64,000 bases of DNA from Clostridium thermarum (GCF_006351925.1 NZ_CP040924.1:924501-988500); one strand, 5' to 3'; shown: positions 39,188 to 48,234, counted from the stretch's first letter. The notes: a model not told the origin generated them from the sequence alone. Translations and numbers: made by a program.

Positions 39188-39976
39188 ATGAATGATGGAA
39201 CCAGCAAATTACATATATTATTAGTTAATGATGATGGTATAAATGCACCGGGAATATATGCCCTGGGCAAGGAATTCCATCAGTGTTATGATGTTACCAT
39301 GGTGGCTCCCAGTGAGCAGAGGAGTGCCAGCGGCCATTCCATAACCATATCAAGGCCGCTGACGGTGATACGACACCATTTTGACGATCTGAATATAAAG
39401 GCCTACTCTGTGGACGGGACGCCCGCAGATTGTGTGAGGCTGGCTCTTGATCAGATGGTGGATAAAAGGGTAGATATGGTTGTATCCGGAATTAACAGGG
39501 GCTTTAATCTCGGAATGGACGTACTTTATTCAGGAACTGTATCTGCAGCAGTAGAGGCTTCAATATACAAGCTTCCTTCCATAGCAGTGTCCACAGAACA
39601 GTTTGACAAGGCAGAGGAGTATGCTGCAGCTGCTCATTATGCCCACCGCGTACTAAAAAAGGCCGTTGAAAAGGGCATGAAAAATGACGTGGTGCTCAAC
39701 CTAAACGTGCCTCCTATGAAAGCAGAGGAAATTAAGGGCATAAAGGTTTGCAGAATGGGGAACATGGTATATGGTAATTATTTTGTTGAAAGAAAAAACT
39801 TTGAAGGCAAGGCAGATGAAGGCCGCAGGCTATATGATATAAAGGGAAACATCTTTGAGCCGGAAGCAGAAGACATGGATACATTTTATATAAAACAGGG
39901 ATACGCTACAGTGACACCTCTGCACTACGACCTCACTAACTTCAAAATAATTCAAGAAGTGGATGGATGGTTTTAA
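39188..39976 (+). CDS. surE: 5'/3'-nucleotidase SurE
   Basis: This 262-residue protein is a metal-dependent phosphatase of nucleoside monophosphates, often linked to stationary-phase survival. It has the SurE hallmarks: LLVNDDGINAPG near the N-terminus (two metal-binding Asp), APSEQRSASGHSIT, VDGTPADCVRLA, SGINRGFNLG and YSGTVSAA. ATG 39188 is preferred, with GGTGA ~8 nt upstream; a TTG at 39185 is possible. Length is normal for the family. It is flanked by a REP-like pair and its own promoter, so probably monocistronic. Confidence 0.92.
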   Translation: MNDGTSKLHILLVNDDGINAPGIYALGKEFHQCYDVTMVAPSEQRSASGHSITISRPLTVIRHHFDDLNIKAYSVDGTPADCVRLALDQMVDKRVDMVVSGINRGFNLGMDVLYSGTVSAAVEASIYKLPSIAVSTEQFDKAEEYAAAAHYAHRVLKKAVEKGMKNDVVLNLNVPPMKAEEIKGIKVCRMGNMVYGNYFVERKNFEGKADEGRRLYDIKGNIFEPEAEDMDTFYIKQGYATVTPLHYDLTNFKIIQEVDGWF

Positions 39977-40060
39977 TATAATTTAAAATTACCGGTTAAA
40001 AGTTAAAAAATATGGGGGAATTTCTTTCCCTTGTAAGTGGCTGTCTTCACAATTATTTGC

Positions 40061-40090
40061 TTGTAAACATATACGCTGCTAAGTTATAAT
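40061..40090 (+). promoter_or_regulatory. predicted promoter of the diguanylate cyclase gene
   Basis: TTGTAA (40061-40066), 18-nt spacer, TATAAT (40085-40090), 47 nt before the start. Confidence 0.55.
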
Positions 40091-40137
40091 AATAATGTAT
40101 GTTTTAGATGAAATAACAGGTGGATTGGGGTAATAGA

Positions 40138-41085
40138 ATGGCAAAACGTGTGCTGATTGCTGATGACAGTAAACTTAATATAGCAATGATTACAGATATA
40201 CTCCACAGCGAAGGCTATGAAGTTTTCTCTGTCATGTCTGGGTCAGAAGTGTTTGATGCCGTGAAGAATATTAAACCGGATATAATCCTGCTTGATGTCA
40301 TTATGCCGGGGATGGATGGATTCTCAGTGTGCAGGGAGCTGAAAAACGACTATGATCTGAAAAATATACCGGTAATCATGGTAACCGCCAGAAAGGAAAC
40401 TACATATTTAAAGACAGCATTGGAAATAGGTGCCTTTGACTATATAAGAAAACCGGTTGACTCCCTTGAGGTTATAGCCAGAATTCAGTCCGCCTTAAGG
40501 TATAAGGAATATCAGGATAAGCTGGAAGAGATGGCCATGAAGGATGGATTGACAGGGTTATATAATCACGCTTTAATCATTGATTTATTGACAAAGGAAT
40601 ATAGCAAGCAGAATAGACAAGGGGGGCCCATAGCCTTTGCCATGTTGGATATAGATTATTTTAAAAAAGTGAACGACACCTATGGGCATCTTAAGGGTAA
40701 TGAGGTCCTAAAAGGGGTTGCTGATATCATTCAGTCCAGCATAAGGGACAGTGACATAGCGGGAAGATATGGCGGAGAGGAGTTCAGCCTGATTTTTTCT
40801 CAATTGTCAGCAGACAAGGTTTTTGCTGTATGTGAAAGGATAAGAAGGAGAATAGGGCTTCAAAGCTTTAATCTAGATGGGGAGACCATTAATATTACCA
40901 TTAGTATCGGTGTATGTTATAAGCCCATTGGGGTTGACATCAGCAGAAATGAAATGATACAAATTGCTGATGAGGCACTATACGAAGCTAAACATTCCGG
41001 GAGAAACAATGTGAAAATAAGATATGCCGGTGAAGAATTAATAGATACTCCTCATAGCTATTTAAATAGATTTAAAACTTTATAA
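40138..41085 (+). CDS. response regulator with GGDEF domain (diguanylate cyclase)
   Basis: This 315-residue protein joins a CheY-like receiver (D9, D10, phospho-acceptor D53 in LLDVIMPG, and the conserved Lys in IRKP near 109) to a GGDEF domain. The active site is GGEEF (212-216), intact for making cyclic di-GMP, and an RxxD inhibitory site (R203-D206) sits five residues before it, predicting product inhibition. The organisation is like WspR or PleD with one receiver. ATG 40138 is chosen because GGTGGATTGGGG precedes it. The histidine kinase at 36.7 kb is a possible partner, separated only by surE. Confidence 0.9.
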   Translation: MAKRVLIADDSKLNIAMITDILHSEGYEVFSVMSGSEVFDAVKNIKPDIILLDVIMPGMDGFSVCRELKNDYDLKNIPVIMVTARKETTYLKTALEIGAFDYIRKPVDSLEVIARIQSALRYKEYQDKLEEMAMKDGLTGLYNHALIIDLLTKEYSKQNRQGGPIAFAMLDIDYFKKVNDTYGHLKGNEVLKGVADIIQSSIRDSDIAGRYGGEEFSLIFSQLSADKVFAVCERIRRRIGLQSFNLDGETINITISIGVCYKPIGVDISRNEMIQIADEALYEAKHSGRNNVKIRYAGEELIDTPHSYLNRFKTL

Positions 41086-41097
41086 AAACAAAAGTCT

Positions 41098-41128
41098 AAA
41101 GTCTGCACATAAGTAGACTTTTTTTTAT
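41098..41128 (+). terminator. terminator of the diguanylate cyclase gene
   Basis: AAAGTCT and AGACTTT pair around ~11 nt with a run of eight T residues. Confidence 0.8.
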
Positions 41129-41190
41129 GTCAAAATTTCCGAGTATAACATACAAATATAGTATAAGATTTTGGCACGGAGGTTTTTAAC

Positions 41191-41904
41191 ATGGCAGAGG
41201 ACAAGGAGCTTTTTCAGGATAATGGCAAGAGCAATGAGACAGGTGGTTACAGAATGCTTCAGGAAGAGGCAAAGTTATGGAAAATAGTCAGTGACAGGGC
41301 AGGAGTGGTAGAACTGGGTACTACTACGGGCATAGGCGGATATGCCGAGATGTTTGAAACTCTGAGTGGACGCATTATAGATTGCGGATATTTCGTGACC
41401 TTGCAGGGGAGAAAGGTAGTTGTGGCAAATTCCAGGGACAGGTACATCCTTGGAGTCACTACAGCCACACCCACGGTATTGGGAAACAACGGAGATGTCA
41501 GATGGAAAAACAAATATCTTACGGACGAATGGGGCAGAATGCTCTATGAGGAAGTGCTTGTGCCGGCACTTCACAGCGAGGATGGCAATGTACTTATACC
41601 GGAGCATATGGAGAGAAAGCCTATAGTAAATCCTAAATGGGACAAGACTCAGGCCTATATTCCAAGACAGCTTAGGCCGGAATGGGTGGCTGTGGCCTTG
41701 ATAGGCCAGGTCCTTGTACGGGATAATGGAACCTGCAGGGAAAACGGCTACTGTATCCCCAATGATGAAGGCATAGCCAATGCTGCACCAAGAGGTTACC
41801 GTGTACTGGAGAGAAGAGGTCCTAATCAGATTCTGATTTTACTGAGGTCTGTAAGCTTTAACACCGGTGGAACCATTATCAGGCAGAGGACGGGAAACGG
41901 ATGA
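41191..41904 (+). CDS. Peptidase_G2-like autoproteolytic domain protein
   Basis: This 237-residue protein has a Peptidase_G2 / IMC autocleavage-type domain from about residue 45: YAEMFETLSG, GYFVTLQGRKVVVA, DRYILGVTTATPTVLGN and KYLTDEWGRMLYEE are the blocks I associate with that family. The domain is known as a self-cleaving C-terminal chaperone on phage tail spikes, and also occurs in clostridial and Bacillus proteins. Here no spike precedes it; the N-terminal 44 residues are charged and low in hydrophobics, with no signal peptide. GGAGG precedes the ATG. Function outside phages is unclear; a surface or spore protein is possible. Confidence 0.6.
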   Translation: MAEDKELFQDNGKSNETGGYRMLQEEAKLWKIVSDRAGVVELGTTTGIGGYAEMFETLSGRIIDCGYFVTLQGRKVVVANSRDRYILGVTTATPTVLGNNGDVRWKNKYLTDEWGRMLYEEVLVPALHSEDGNVLIPEHMERKPIVNPKWDKTQAYIPRQLRPEWVAVALIGQVLVRDNGTCRENGYCIPNDEGIANAAPRGYRVLERRGPNQILILLRSVSFNTGGTIIRQRTGNG

Positions 41905-41931
41905 TTTAATTAAGAATTAATAGTTAAGGCG

Positions 41932-41956
41932 GGAATCCGGTGGCCGGATTCCTTTT
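41932..41956 (+). terminator. terminator of the Peptidase_G2-like gene
   Basis: GGAATCCGG (41932-41940) and CCGGATTCC (41944-41952) pair perfectly around a TGG loop, followed by TTTT. Confidence 0.85.
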
Positions 41957-41970
41957 ACCTGAACAAATGT

Positions 41971-42186
41971 TTGGATATAATTTCAATAAAAGCAGAAATG
42001 ACCTCAATGAAGTCTGAAATGATCTCAATGAAATCTGAAATGGCATCAATGAGGAGTACTTTGGACGAGCACACTATGTTATTGAGAGCTTTGGAACATA
42101 AAATACAAATTGCAAATTACAAGGCACTGGATGTGTATATACCCAGTGCCTTTCTTGTTATGAAAAACTACTTATTAGAAATATAA
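41971..42186 (+). pseudogene. fragment of a coiled-coil protein with 21-nt tandem repeats
   Basis: A short frame starting at TTG encodes heptads of the type SEMxSMK from three clear 21-nt tandem units (41992-42054) plus one degenerate unit, then EHTMLLRALEHK. This resembles small clostridial coiled-coil proteins that end in a similar LRALEHK region. The frame then runs through a terminator hairpin and over the end of the opposite gene, so its last ~20 residues are probably not real. There is no convincing ribosome site. I read it as a remnant. Confidence 0.4.
42121..42155. terminator. terminator hairpin between convergent genes
   Basis: AAGGCACTGG (42121-42130) pairs perfectly with CCAGTGCCTT (42143-42152), followed by T-rich sequence on plus; it lies 13 nt beyond the stop of the minus-strand lectin-like gene. 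Confidence 0.7.
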
Positions 42187-43580
42187 ATGAGCTTATCTCC
42201 GGCCCCCTTTGCAAATACGTCTATTCTGTGTGGTTCCATAGATGCAGCGGATGGGGCAGAGGTCAGATAGCCCCCGAGATCTATCCAATCACTCCAGCAT
42301 ACTCCCTTCCAGGACCGCCAAAGTAACTGGTTTTCACTGCCCCGGGCAAAGACGTCCAGGCGGCTGGCAGTGCGGGAGGTGGCGCTGGGAGCGGAGGTTA
42401 AGCGGCCTCCAAGGTTTTCCCATAGGCCGCATTGATTATCGGACAAGTATATATGATACATATTATTGCCTTTTCCCCGGGCGAAGACATCCACCCGGTT
42501 GCCCCCCCAGGATACACAGCTTGGGGCAGAGTTTATTTCACCGCCAAGGCTTTCCCAACTGCTCCAAAGTCCTTCCGGATCACTTACAATATGAACTAAG
42601 TCATTATTTCTTCCACGGGCAAAAATGTGGAGGTCTCCATTTTCCGTAAGACAAGCAGTGGGAGCTGAGACTATATTACCACCCATGGTGGTCCAGGGTT
42701 GCCAGTGGTCTTTGTAGAACCTATGCAGCAGTACATTGCCACAACCTTTTGCAAAAAGCACCAGGTTTTTATCATCAAGGCTTACTGCACAGGGAGCAGA
42801 GGCTGCTTGCCCTTCTATCCTCTCCCATTCGCCAAATTCCTCACTATTTCTCAAACAATGCAGGAGATTTTTATCTGAATCTCGAATAAATACATGTAAC
42901 GTGTCTTTATCTGTAGAGCATATATGAGGAGAAGTTGTGAACCGTCCCCGTATATTCGAGGGCTGACCGGGGGAACTAGACAAGCTTAATGGTGGAATAG
43001 TTGTGAACCGTCCCCCAAGTTCTTGCCAGCAGGTCCAGTCCTCCAGCAGCAGGTCAAAGAAATTGTTCCTATAATAATTCAAGCTGCTGCGTATGACTGT
43101 TTTAAAACACTTTTCATAGATGTAAGGAGGAACTTTGTGGCTTTTCATCAATAAAGATAGTATTGGCAGATTGCTGTCCAGGGAGTCGTAAATTTTTTCT
43201 GCTTTATTTTCTGTAGAACCGTTGTACTTTTTATGGTTTTTTATCGTATAAGAAGCGAGGAGTTTAAACATATATGTGGAAAGGCCTTCCGATACGCCCA
43301 TGTTTTTGAGTTTTTCACAGGCAGAGGAAAGCTCATGGTTTTCATCGCTGAGTATCTTTTCTAATGATTGTCCATAGTTTATATTTGTGGTTATACGGGC
43401 TGCACCGGATTCACTGGTTACGTCAGAGGAAGAAGGAACATTCAATGCAGCTTCATCCTCCATAAACATGTGCTCTGTTTGGACAAGGATCTCCAGATAG
43501 TCCTGGTAGGCGGGAAGGGATTCATAGTCAAAAGATATGTTCATAGCAGACTGAGAACTGGACGGGTTAGAGCTCTCCAT
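42168..43580 (-). CDS. beta-propeller lectin-like protein (DUF346 repeats)
   Basis: This 470-residue protein starts at ATG 43580 with GGAGG 6 nt upstream. The first ~190 residues are an unrecognised helical domain. The rest is made of about six ~47-residue repeats of the pattern W..WE.LGG..TSAPSA....R.DVFARG..N.L.H, the DUF346 / PLL-type propeller known from sugar-binding lectins. No signal peptide is seen. The first blade is interrupted by a 66-bp in-frame unit bounded by two REP-like copies: LGGRFTT is followed by 22 extra residues and then GRFTT again before SPHICSTDKD. Carbohydrate binding is inferred from the family. Confidence 0.75.
   Translation of the reverse strand: MESSNPSSSQSAMNISFDYESLPAYQDYLEILVQTEHMFMEDEAALNVPSSSDVTSESGAARITTNINYGQSLEKILSDENHELSSACEKLKNMGVSEGLSTYMFKLLASYTIKNHKKYNGSTENKAEKIYDSLDSNLPILSLLMKSHKVPPYIYEKCFKTVIRSSLNYYRNNFFDLLLEDWTCWQELGGRFTTIPPLSLSSSPGQPSNIRGRFTTSPHICSTDKDTLHVFIRDSDKNLLHCLRNSEEFGEWERIEGQAASAPCAVSLDDKNLVLFAKGCGNVLLHRFYKDHWQPWTTMGGNIVSAPTACLTENGDLHIFARGRNNDLVHIVSDPEGLWSSWESLGGEINSAPSCVSWGGNRVDVFARGKGNNMYHIYLSDNQCGLWENLGGRLTSAPSATSRTASRLDVFARGSENQLLWRSWKGVCWSDWIDLGGYLTSAPSAASMEPHRIDVFAKGAGDKLIYISNK
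42933..43015 (-). repeat. REP-like repeat pair inside a coding region
   Basis: Inverse copies at 42933-42949 and 42999-43015, start-to-start exactly 66 bp. Both read GGRFTT-like in the same frame of the minus-strand propeller gene, so the gene stays open. Confidence 0.9.
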
Positions 43581-43726
43581 AATAACCTCCGTAAGCAATG
43601 CTAACATTACATATTATGCCTGTAAGTGAAAAGTGTTAATAAAAATCAGTAAAAATTTATAGAATGAAAACTTTAAGAATAATGAGAAATTATAAGAATT
43701 TATGTGAAAGCAAAAGAGGTGATCCT

Positions 43727-46333
43727 ATGAAATTATTAAAAAGATTGATTTGCGGGGTAGTGGCCGGCGCCATGGTGTTCAGTGCTGCCTATAATGTACA
43801 TACAAAGGCAGCTTCGGAGGACTTGGCTCCTGACAAGTATGAATTTAGAGGGGCTTGGATGTCTACTGTCTATAACATAGATTGGTCCCAGATATCCGGG
43901 AATATAGAAGCTCAGAAGCAGGATTACATAAATAAAGTGGAAAAATTAAAAAATGCCAATTTCAATGCCCTGATATTCCAGGTGAGAGCCATGGGAGATG
44001 CCTTCTATCCTTCAAGCTATTCCCCTTGGTCCCAGTACATCACCGGAACCCAGGGGAATAATCCCGGCTATGACCCCTTGGCCTTTGCCCTGGAGGAGGC
44101 CCACAGGAGGAATCTGGAATTTCATGCCTGGTTCAATCCCTTCAGGATCTCCACAGAGGCAAATTTCAATGTAGACAGTTATATCAGCAAGCTGCCGGAC
44201 AGCAGTCCCCTGAAGGCCCATAAGGAATGGATTGTGAAGTATTCCGGCAATAAGACCTGCTATTGGATCAATCTGGGCATACCGGAGGCCCGGCAGTATG
44301 TCATCGACACTATTGCTGAAGTGGTGAGAAACTATAACATAGATGCGGTGCATCTGGACGATTACTTTTATCCCTATCCCGTGTATACCACAGACAGCTC
44401 CGGCAAAAATGTAAAGGTTGATTTCCCGGACAGCAATGAGTATAGATTGTATGGCAGCGGCTATTCCAGTAAGGATGACTGGCGAAGGGACAACGTAAAT
44501 AAGTTTGTCAGAGATCTGGCTGCCAGGATAAAGCAGGAAAAGGCCAACGTTAAATTTGGAATAAGTCCCTTTGGCATATGGAAGAACAGTACCTCAGAAG
44601 GCGGTGCCGGTACCAGCGGCATGAGCAGTTATTATGATCTCTATACCGATTCCAAGGCCTTTATAACCAATGGCTGGATAGATTACATAATACCTCAGAT
44701 TTACTGGAATATGGGCTATACAGCAGCGGACTATAAGGCCCTTACAGACTGGTGGGCAACCCAAGTTATTGGCAGGAACACAGCCCTATATATTGGACAT
44801 GCTGCCTATAAAATAGGGGATACAAGCCAAGCAGCTGCCTGGGGTAACCCGGCGGAAATACCCAACCAAATAAAATATAATAGGACAAACTCCTATATCA
44901 AGGGCAGTGCCTTCTATAGCACCAGGGATATCCTGGCCAATAAGCTGGGAATTTACGATGAGTTAAAGAATAATCTATATGTTACCAAGGCTCTTATTCC
45001 TTCTATGCCTTGGAGAGATGCAGTGGCGCCGGAGGCACCCAGCATAACTTCTGCGGTAGCATCTAGTAATTATATTGAGTTAAAATGGAATAAGTCACCT
45101 TCCTCCGATGCCGTTAAGTATGTAATCTACAGATTTAAAGCAGGACAAATTGTGAATACTGCTGAGGCAAATAAGATAGCGGCTGTAGTGGACAATGTCA
45201 ACAGCTACAAGGATTACAATGTTAACGCAGCAGAGAAGTACATTTATACAGTTACTGCCTTAGATGCCTATGGCAATGAAAGCAGCGGCAGTACTATAGA
45301 TATGAGGACAGGCAAGGTGATAGGCTTTAAGACGAATAAGGCCTCGCCGCAAAAGATGAATACAGTTATCAATCTGGCAGCTTCAGCTTCCGGAGGGGGG
45401 ACTACCCTATATAGAATGTATGTAGAGGATAAACAGGGCTGGAGACTTTTACAGGATTACTCCCCCAACACTTCCCTGCAGTGGCTGCCCTCAACCCATG
45501 GCAGGCATAATTTCAGATTAGAGGTTAAGGATTCAACTTCTGCAGCGGAATATGATACCGTAATAGTTTTACCTTACTATGTAAAGGGCTTATACACAGT
45601 TACCGTAGACCCAGGCCACGGAGGAAGTGACAGCGGGGCTATAGGCTACAGTCAATCAAAGGAAAAGGACATAAACCTGTCCATTGCCTTGAAGCTCAGA
45701 GACATACTGGATTCAAGAGGTATTGAGGTATTTATGACCAGGGATAGGGATAAGACCATGGAGCTGGCGGAAAGAAGCACTGCGGCCAATAGATGGATGA
45801 CAGACTTATTTGTATCTGTACACCAAAATTCCTATGTGGAACCTGTAAAAGATGCTGGGGGTAATGTAATTAGCTACCGCTATCCGGAGGGCATAGAGAT
45901 CTATTCCTTCCCTGGAAGTGCCAGCGGAGCAGCTCTGGCTTCTAAAATACAGGACAGATTGATTAAAAATACCGGGGCGGTTAACAGGGGTGCCAAGACT
46001 GCCAACTTCCATGTAATAAAGGAAACGGATATGACAGCGGTTCTTGTGGAGTGCGGCTTTATAACCAATCCAACGGAGGAAGCAAAGCTTCTGACCTCAG
46101 AATATCAATATAAAATTGCCACAGCCATTGGTGAAGGAATTCTGCAATATTCGAATATGAATACTGAGGACGTAGATAAGAACGGAAATATAGATGAACA
46201 GGATTTAGCCAAGGCCTCAGGTGCCTATAACACCAAGAGAGGGGAAGGGGACTTCCAGGAAGTCTATGATATCAATTATGATGGGGTAGTGGATGTTCTT
46301 GATCTGGCACTAATCTCTAAAAAGCTGAAATAA
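43727..46333 (+). CDS. secreted multidomain hydrolase: GH10-like, FN3, amidase_3, dockerin-like tail
   Basis: This 868-residue protein starts at ATG 43727 after AGAGGTG and has a signal peptide (cleavage near residue 30). Domains in order: a family-10-like glycosyl hydrolase (GHL10/DUF187, about 35-340; FRGAWMSTVYNIDW, HAWFNPFRI, VHLDDYFYPYP); a fibronectin-III-like domain (about 440-525); a beta domain (about 545-620); an N-acetylmuramoyl-L-alanine amidase_3 (about 622-805; VDPGHGG, SVHQNS, VECGFITNP); and a dockerin-like pair of calcium loops (about 815-868; DVDKNGNIDEQDL and DINYDGVVDVLDL). It probably cuts peptidoglycan at glycan and amide bonds. A dockerin on a wall hydrolase is unusual. 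Confidence 0.88.
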   Translation: MKLLKRLICGVVAGAMVFSAAYNVHTKAASEDLAPDKYEFRGAWMSTVYNIDWSQISGNIEAQKQDYINKVEKLKNANFNALIFQVRAMGDAFYPSSYSPWSQYITGTQGNNPGYDPLAFALEEAHRRNLEFHAWFNPFRISTEANFNVDSYISKLPDSSPLKAHKEWIVKYSGNKTCYWINLGIPEARQYVIDTIAEVVRNYNIDAVHLDDYFYPYPVYTTDSSGKNVKVDFPDSNEYRLYGSGYSSKDDWRRDNVNKFVRDLAARIKQEKANVKFGISPFGIWKNSTSEGGAGTSGMSSYYDLYTDSKAFITNGWIDYIIPQIYWNMGYTAADYKALTDWWATQVIGRNTALYIGHAAYKIGDTSQAAAWGNPAEIPNQIKYNRTNSYIKGSAFYSTRDILANKLGIYDELKNNLYVTKALIPSMPWRDAVAPEAPSITSAVASSNYIELKWNKSPSSDAVKYVIYRFKAGQIVNTAEANKIAAVVDNVNSYKDYNVNAAEKYIYTVTALDAYGNESSGSTIDMRTGKVIGFKTNKASPQKMNTVINLAASASGGGTTLYRMYVEDKQGWRLLQDYSPNTSLQWLPSTHGRHNFRLEVKDSTSAAEYDTVIVLPYYVKGLYTVTVDPGHGGSDSGAIGYSQSKEKDINLSIALKLRDILDSRGIEVFMTRDRDKTMELAERSTAANRWMTDLFVSVHQNSYVEPVKDAGGNVISYRYPEGIEIYSFPGSASGAALASKIQDRLIKNTGAVNRGAKTANFHVIKETDMTAVLVECGFITNPTEEAKLLTSEYQYKIATAIGEGILQYSNMNTEDVDKNGNIDEQDLAKASGAYNTKRGEGDFQEVYDINYDGVVDVLDLALISKKLK

Positions 46334-46366
46334 AAAACAGTGGAGTTTTGGAGCTCCACTGTTTTT
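46333..46366. terminator. bidirectional terminator
   Basis: AAAAACAGTGGAG and CTCCACTGTTTTT pair perfectly, giving T-runs on both strands; it serves the secreted hydrolase (+) and the LCP gene (-). Confidence 0.9.
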
Positions 46367-46368
46367 AT

Positions 46369-47469
46369 CTATTTTGAAACCGGCATAATGTCTTCAAAGA
46401 TGAAGGCTTTGATTTGTTCTTTGGTTTCCGGCATGGCAGGCTGGATATAGGAAATTCCGTTTATCAGGGGAGAAGTCCAGTAGCCATCTACAGGAAAACG
46501 GGCCTGGGTTATGCTTTTTATGTCAGAACGGAGGAACTTTATGCCTATGGCTAATATATCATTGGTATCCAAGCTGGTGGTTACATAGGGCAGCAAGGCA
46601 TCTACTACCTTAGGGTAATTTGAAACCCCTCCTGCCAGGACCTTTTTAAAGATCTCATCCATAACTCTTCTCTGTCTGTCTGTTCTTTCAAAATCACCGT
46701 TGCCTACATAGCGAATACGGGCGTAACTAGTAGCTTGTCTACCATTTAGCAGCTGGGTGCCGCCTGAAGTAAGAGGGGTATATTCCTTCTTGTCTATGTC
46801 ACACAATTCTCTGATATACTTATTTATCTCATCCACTTCGTAGGACTTTACATCTATGGTTATACCACCCAAGCTGTTTATAACTTCTTCTAAGCCGTAA
46901 AAGTTTATGGTCACATAGTCTCTTATATTCAAATCAAAGTTCCGGTTTAAGGTGTTCACAGCCAGCTGAGCACCGCCAAAGGCATAGGCATGGTTTATCT
47001 TGTCCAGGCCGTGACCCTCAATTTCCACCCGGCTGTCTCTCATTATGGAGGAAAGCTTAAGGGTCTTATGCTTATAGTCTATGGTAGCTATCATGATGGA
47101 ATCGGACCGGGTGGCTTCCCCTGGAGTACGGGCATCTATACCGAAGAGGGCTATATTCGTAATGGTATTTTCCACGTTCATAGCATCGATTTGGGCCAGG
47201 ACCTCCTTACTTATTCCCAGGGATTCGTCGTCCTGAGCAATTTTTTCAGTATTAAGCTTATCCAGGCGGTCAAAGACTACAGATTTTACCAAATAACCCC
47301 CAAGTATTAATATGAGCAGGGTGGAGAGAAATAAGAACCGGATAATTCTTTTCCTCTTACGGAGCTTCCTCTTCTTTCTATCGTAGCGGGGGTCTCTCCT
47401 AGTCCGCTTATTTATATCTACCGGCTGCCGGCCTGTGTTTTTTCTTCTGCTGTTGGATGTGTTGGTCAT
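46369..47469 (-). CDS. LytR-CpsA-Psr (LCP) family glycopolymer ligase
   Basis: This 366-residue protein has a very basic cytoplasmic start (about 1-42), one membrane segment (about 43-66) and an extracellular LCP domain. Conserved blocks are LFGIDAR with RSDSIMIATI, LSSIMRDSRVEI, DKINHAYAFGG, INFYGLEEVINSLGGI and ARIRYVGNGDFERTDRQRRV, which hold the arginines and aspartates that bind polyprenyl-pyrophosphate. These enzymes attach teichoic acid or capsule to peptidoglycan. It sits at the left edge of the capsule cluster, transcribed away from it, and probably anchors the polymer made there. Confidence 0.92.
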   Translation of the reverse strand: MTNTSNSRRKNTGRQPVDINKRTRRDPRYDRKKRKLRKRKRIIRFLFLSTLLILILGGYLVKSVVFDRLDKLNTEKIAQDDESLGISKEVLAQIDAMNVENTITNIALFGIDARTPGEATRSDSIMIATIDYKHKTLKLSSIMRDSRVEIEGHGLDKINHAYAFGGAQLAVNTLNRNFDLNIRDYVTINFYGLEEVINSLGGITIDVKSYEVDEINKYIRELCDIDKKEYTPLTSGGTQLLNGRQATSYARIRYVGNGDFERTDRQRRVMDEIFKKVLAGGVSNYPKVVDALLPYVTTSLDTNDILAIGIKFLRSDIKSITQARFPVDGYWTSPLINGISYIQPAMPETKEQIKAFIFEDIMPVSK

Positions 47470-47661
47470 CAGTTGGTACCTGCTTTCTGTTAGATTAAAT
47501 AAATCAATTATTTTTATTGTATTTTACTTAATTATGTTATAATATTTTAGACTTAGATGAATTCTTATAATTCTTCATATTAGAGTATACTACAGAATCG
47601 TGAATAAAAAAATCCTTAAAAACTTAAAAATATACAAGTAATTGGAAGGAAGAGATGAACA

Positions 47662-48234
47662 ATGGAGAGAGATTATTTTGTACATGAATCAAGTTATGTG
47701 GATGAGCCTTGTAAGATAGGAAGAGGAACAAAGATCTGGCACTTCAGCCATATAATGAAGGACTGCAGCATCGGTGAGAACTGCAATATCGGACAGAATG
47801 TTGTTATTTCTCCGGGAGTGATCATTGGCAACGGAGTTAAAATTCAAAACAACGTTTCTGTCTATACCGGGGTTGTATGTGAGGATGGGGTTTTTTTAGG
47901 GCCTTCCTGTGTGTTTACTAATGTAATAAATCCCAGAAGTTTCATAGAGAGAAAAAGCGAGTACAGGCCAACAATCATAGGAAAGGGTGCCAGCATCGGT
48001 GCCAATGCAACAATTGTGTGCGGACATAACATTGGGAAATATGCCCTCATAGGGGCCGGCACTGTGGTAACCAGGGATGTGCCGGATTATGCTATGGTCA
48101 TTGGAAACCCGGGAAGAGTTGCAGGCTATGTATGTGAGTGCGGGGAAAAGCTGGAGTTTAATGGAGACAGAGCCAGGTGCAGGTGCTGTGAGGCTGAATA
48201 TGTGAAGGAAGAGGGCAAGGTTAGAAGAGAGTAG
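47662..48234 (+). CDS. hexapeptide-repeat acetyltransferase (WbpD/WlbB-like)
   Basis: This 190-residue left-handed beta-helix protein has repeated I-G-x-x units: [76 protein letters not shown] and [14 protein letters not shown]. These blocks match the UDP-2-acetamido-3-amino-glucuronate N-acetyltransferase group. A C-terminal CECG...CRCC may bind zinc. The usual partner enzymes (WbpA, B, E) are not in this window, so the actual sugar is uncertain. It is the first gene of the capsule cluster and ends in its own terminator. Confidence 0.8.
   Translation: MERDYFVHESSYVDEPCKIGRGTKIWHFSHIMKDCSIGENCNIGQNVVISPGVIIGNGVKIQNNVSVYTGVVCEDGVFLGPSCVFTNVINPRSFIERKSEYRPTIIGKGASIGANATIVCGHNIGKYALIGAGTVVTRDVPDYAMVIGNPGRVAGYVCECGEKLEFNGDRARCRCCEAEYVKEEGKVRRE

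Noticed and set aside
42242-42649. Long open frames on plus opposite the propeller gene
   Set aside because: They are antisense to a repeat-rich coding region, lack ribosome sites and encode no recognisable domain.
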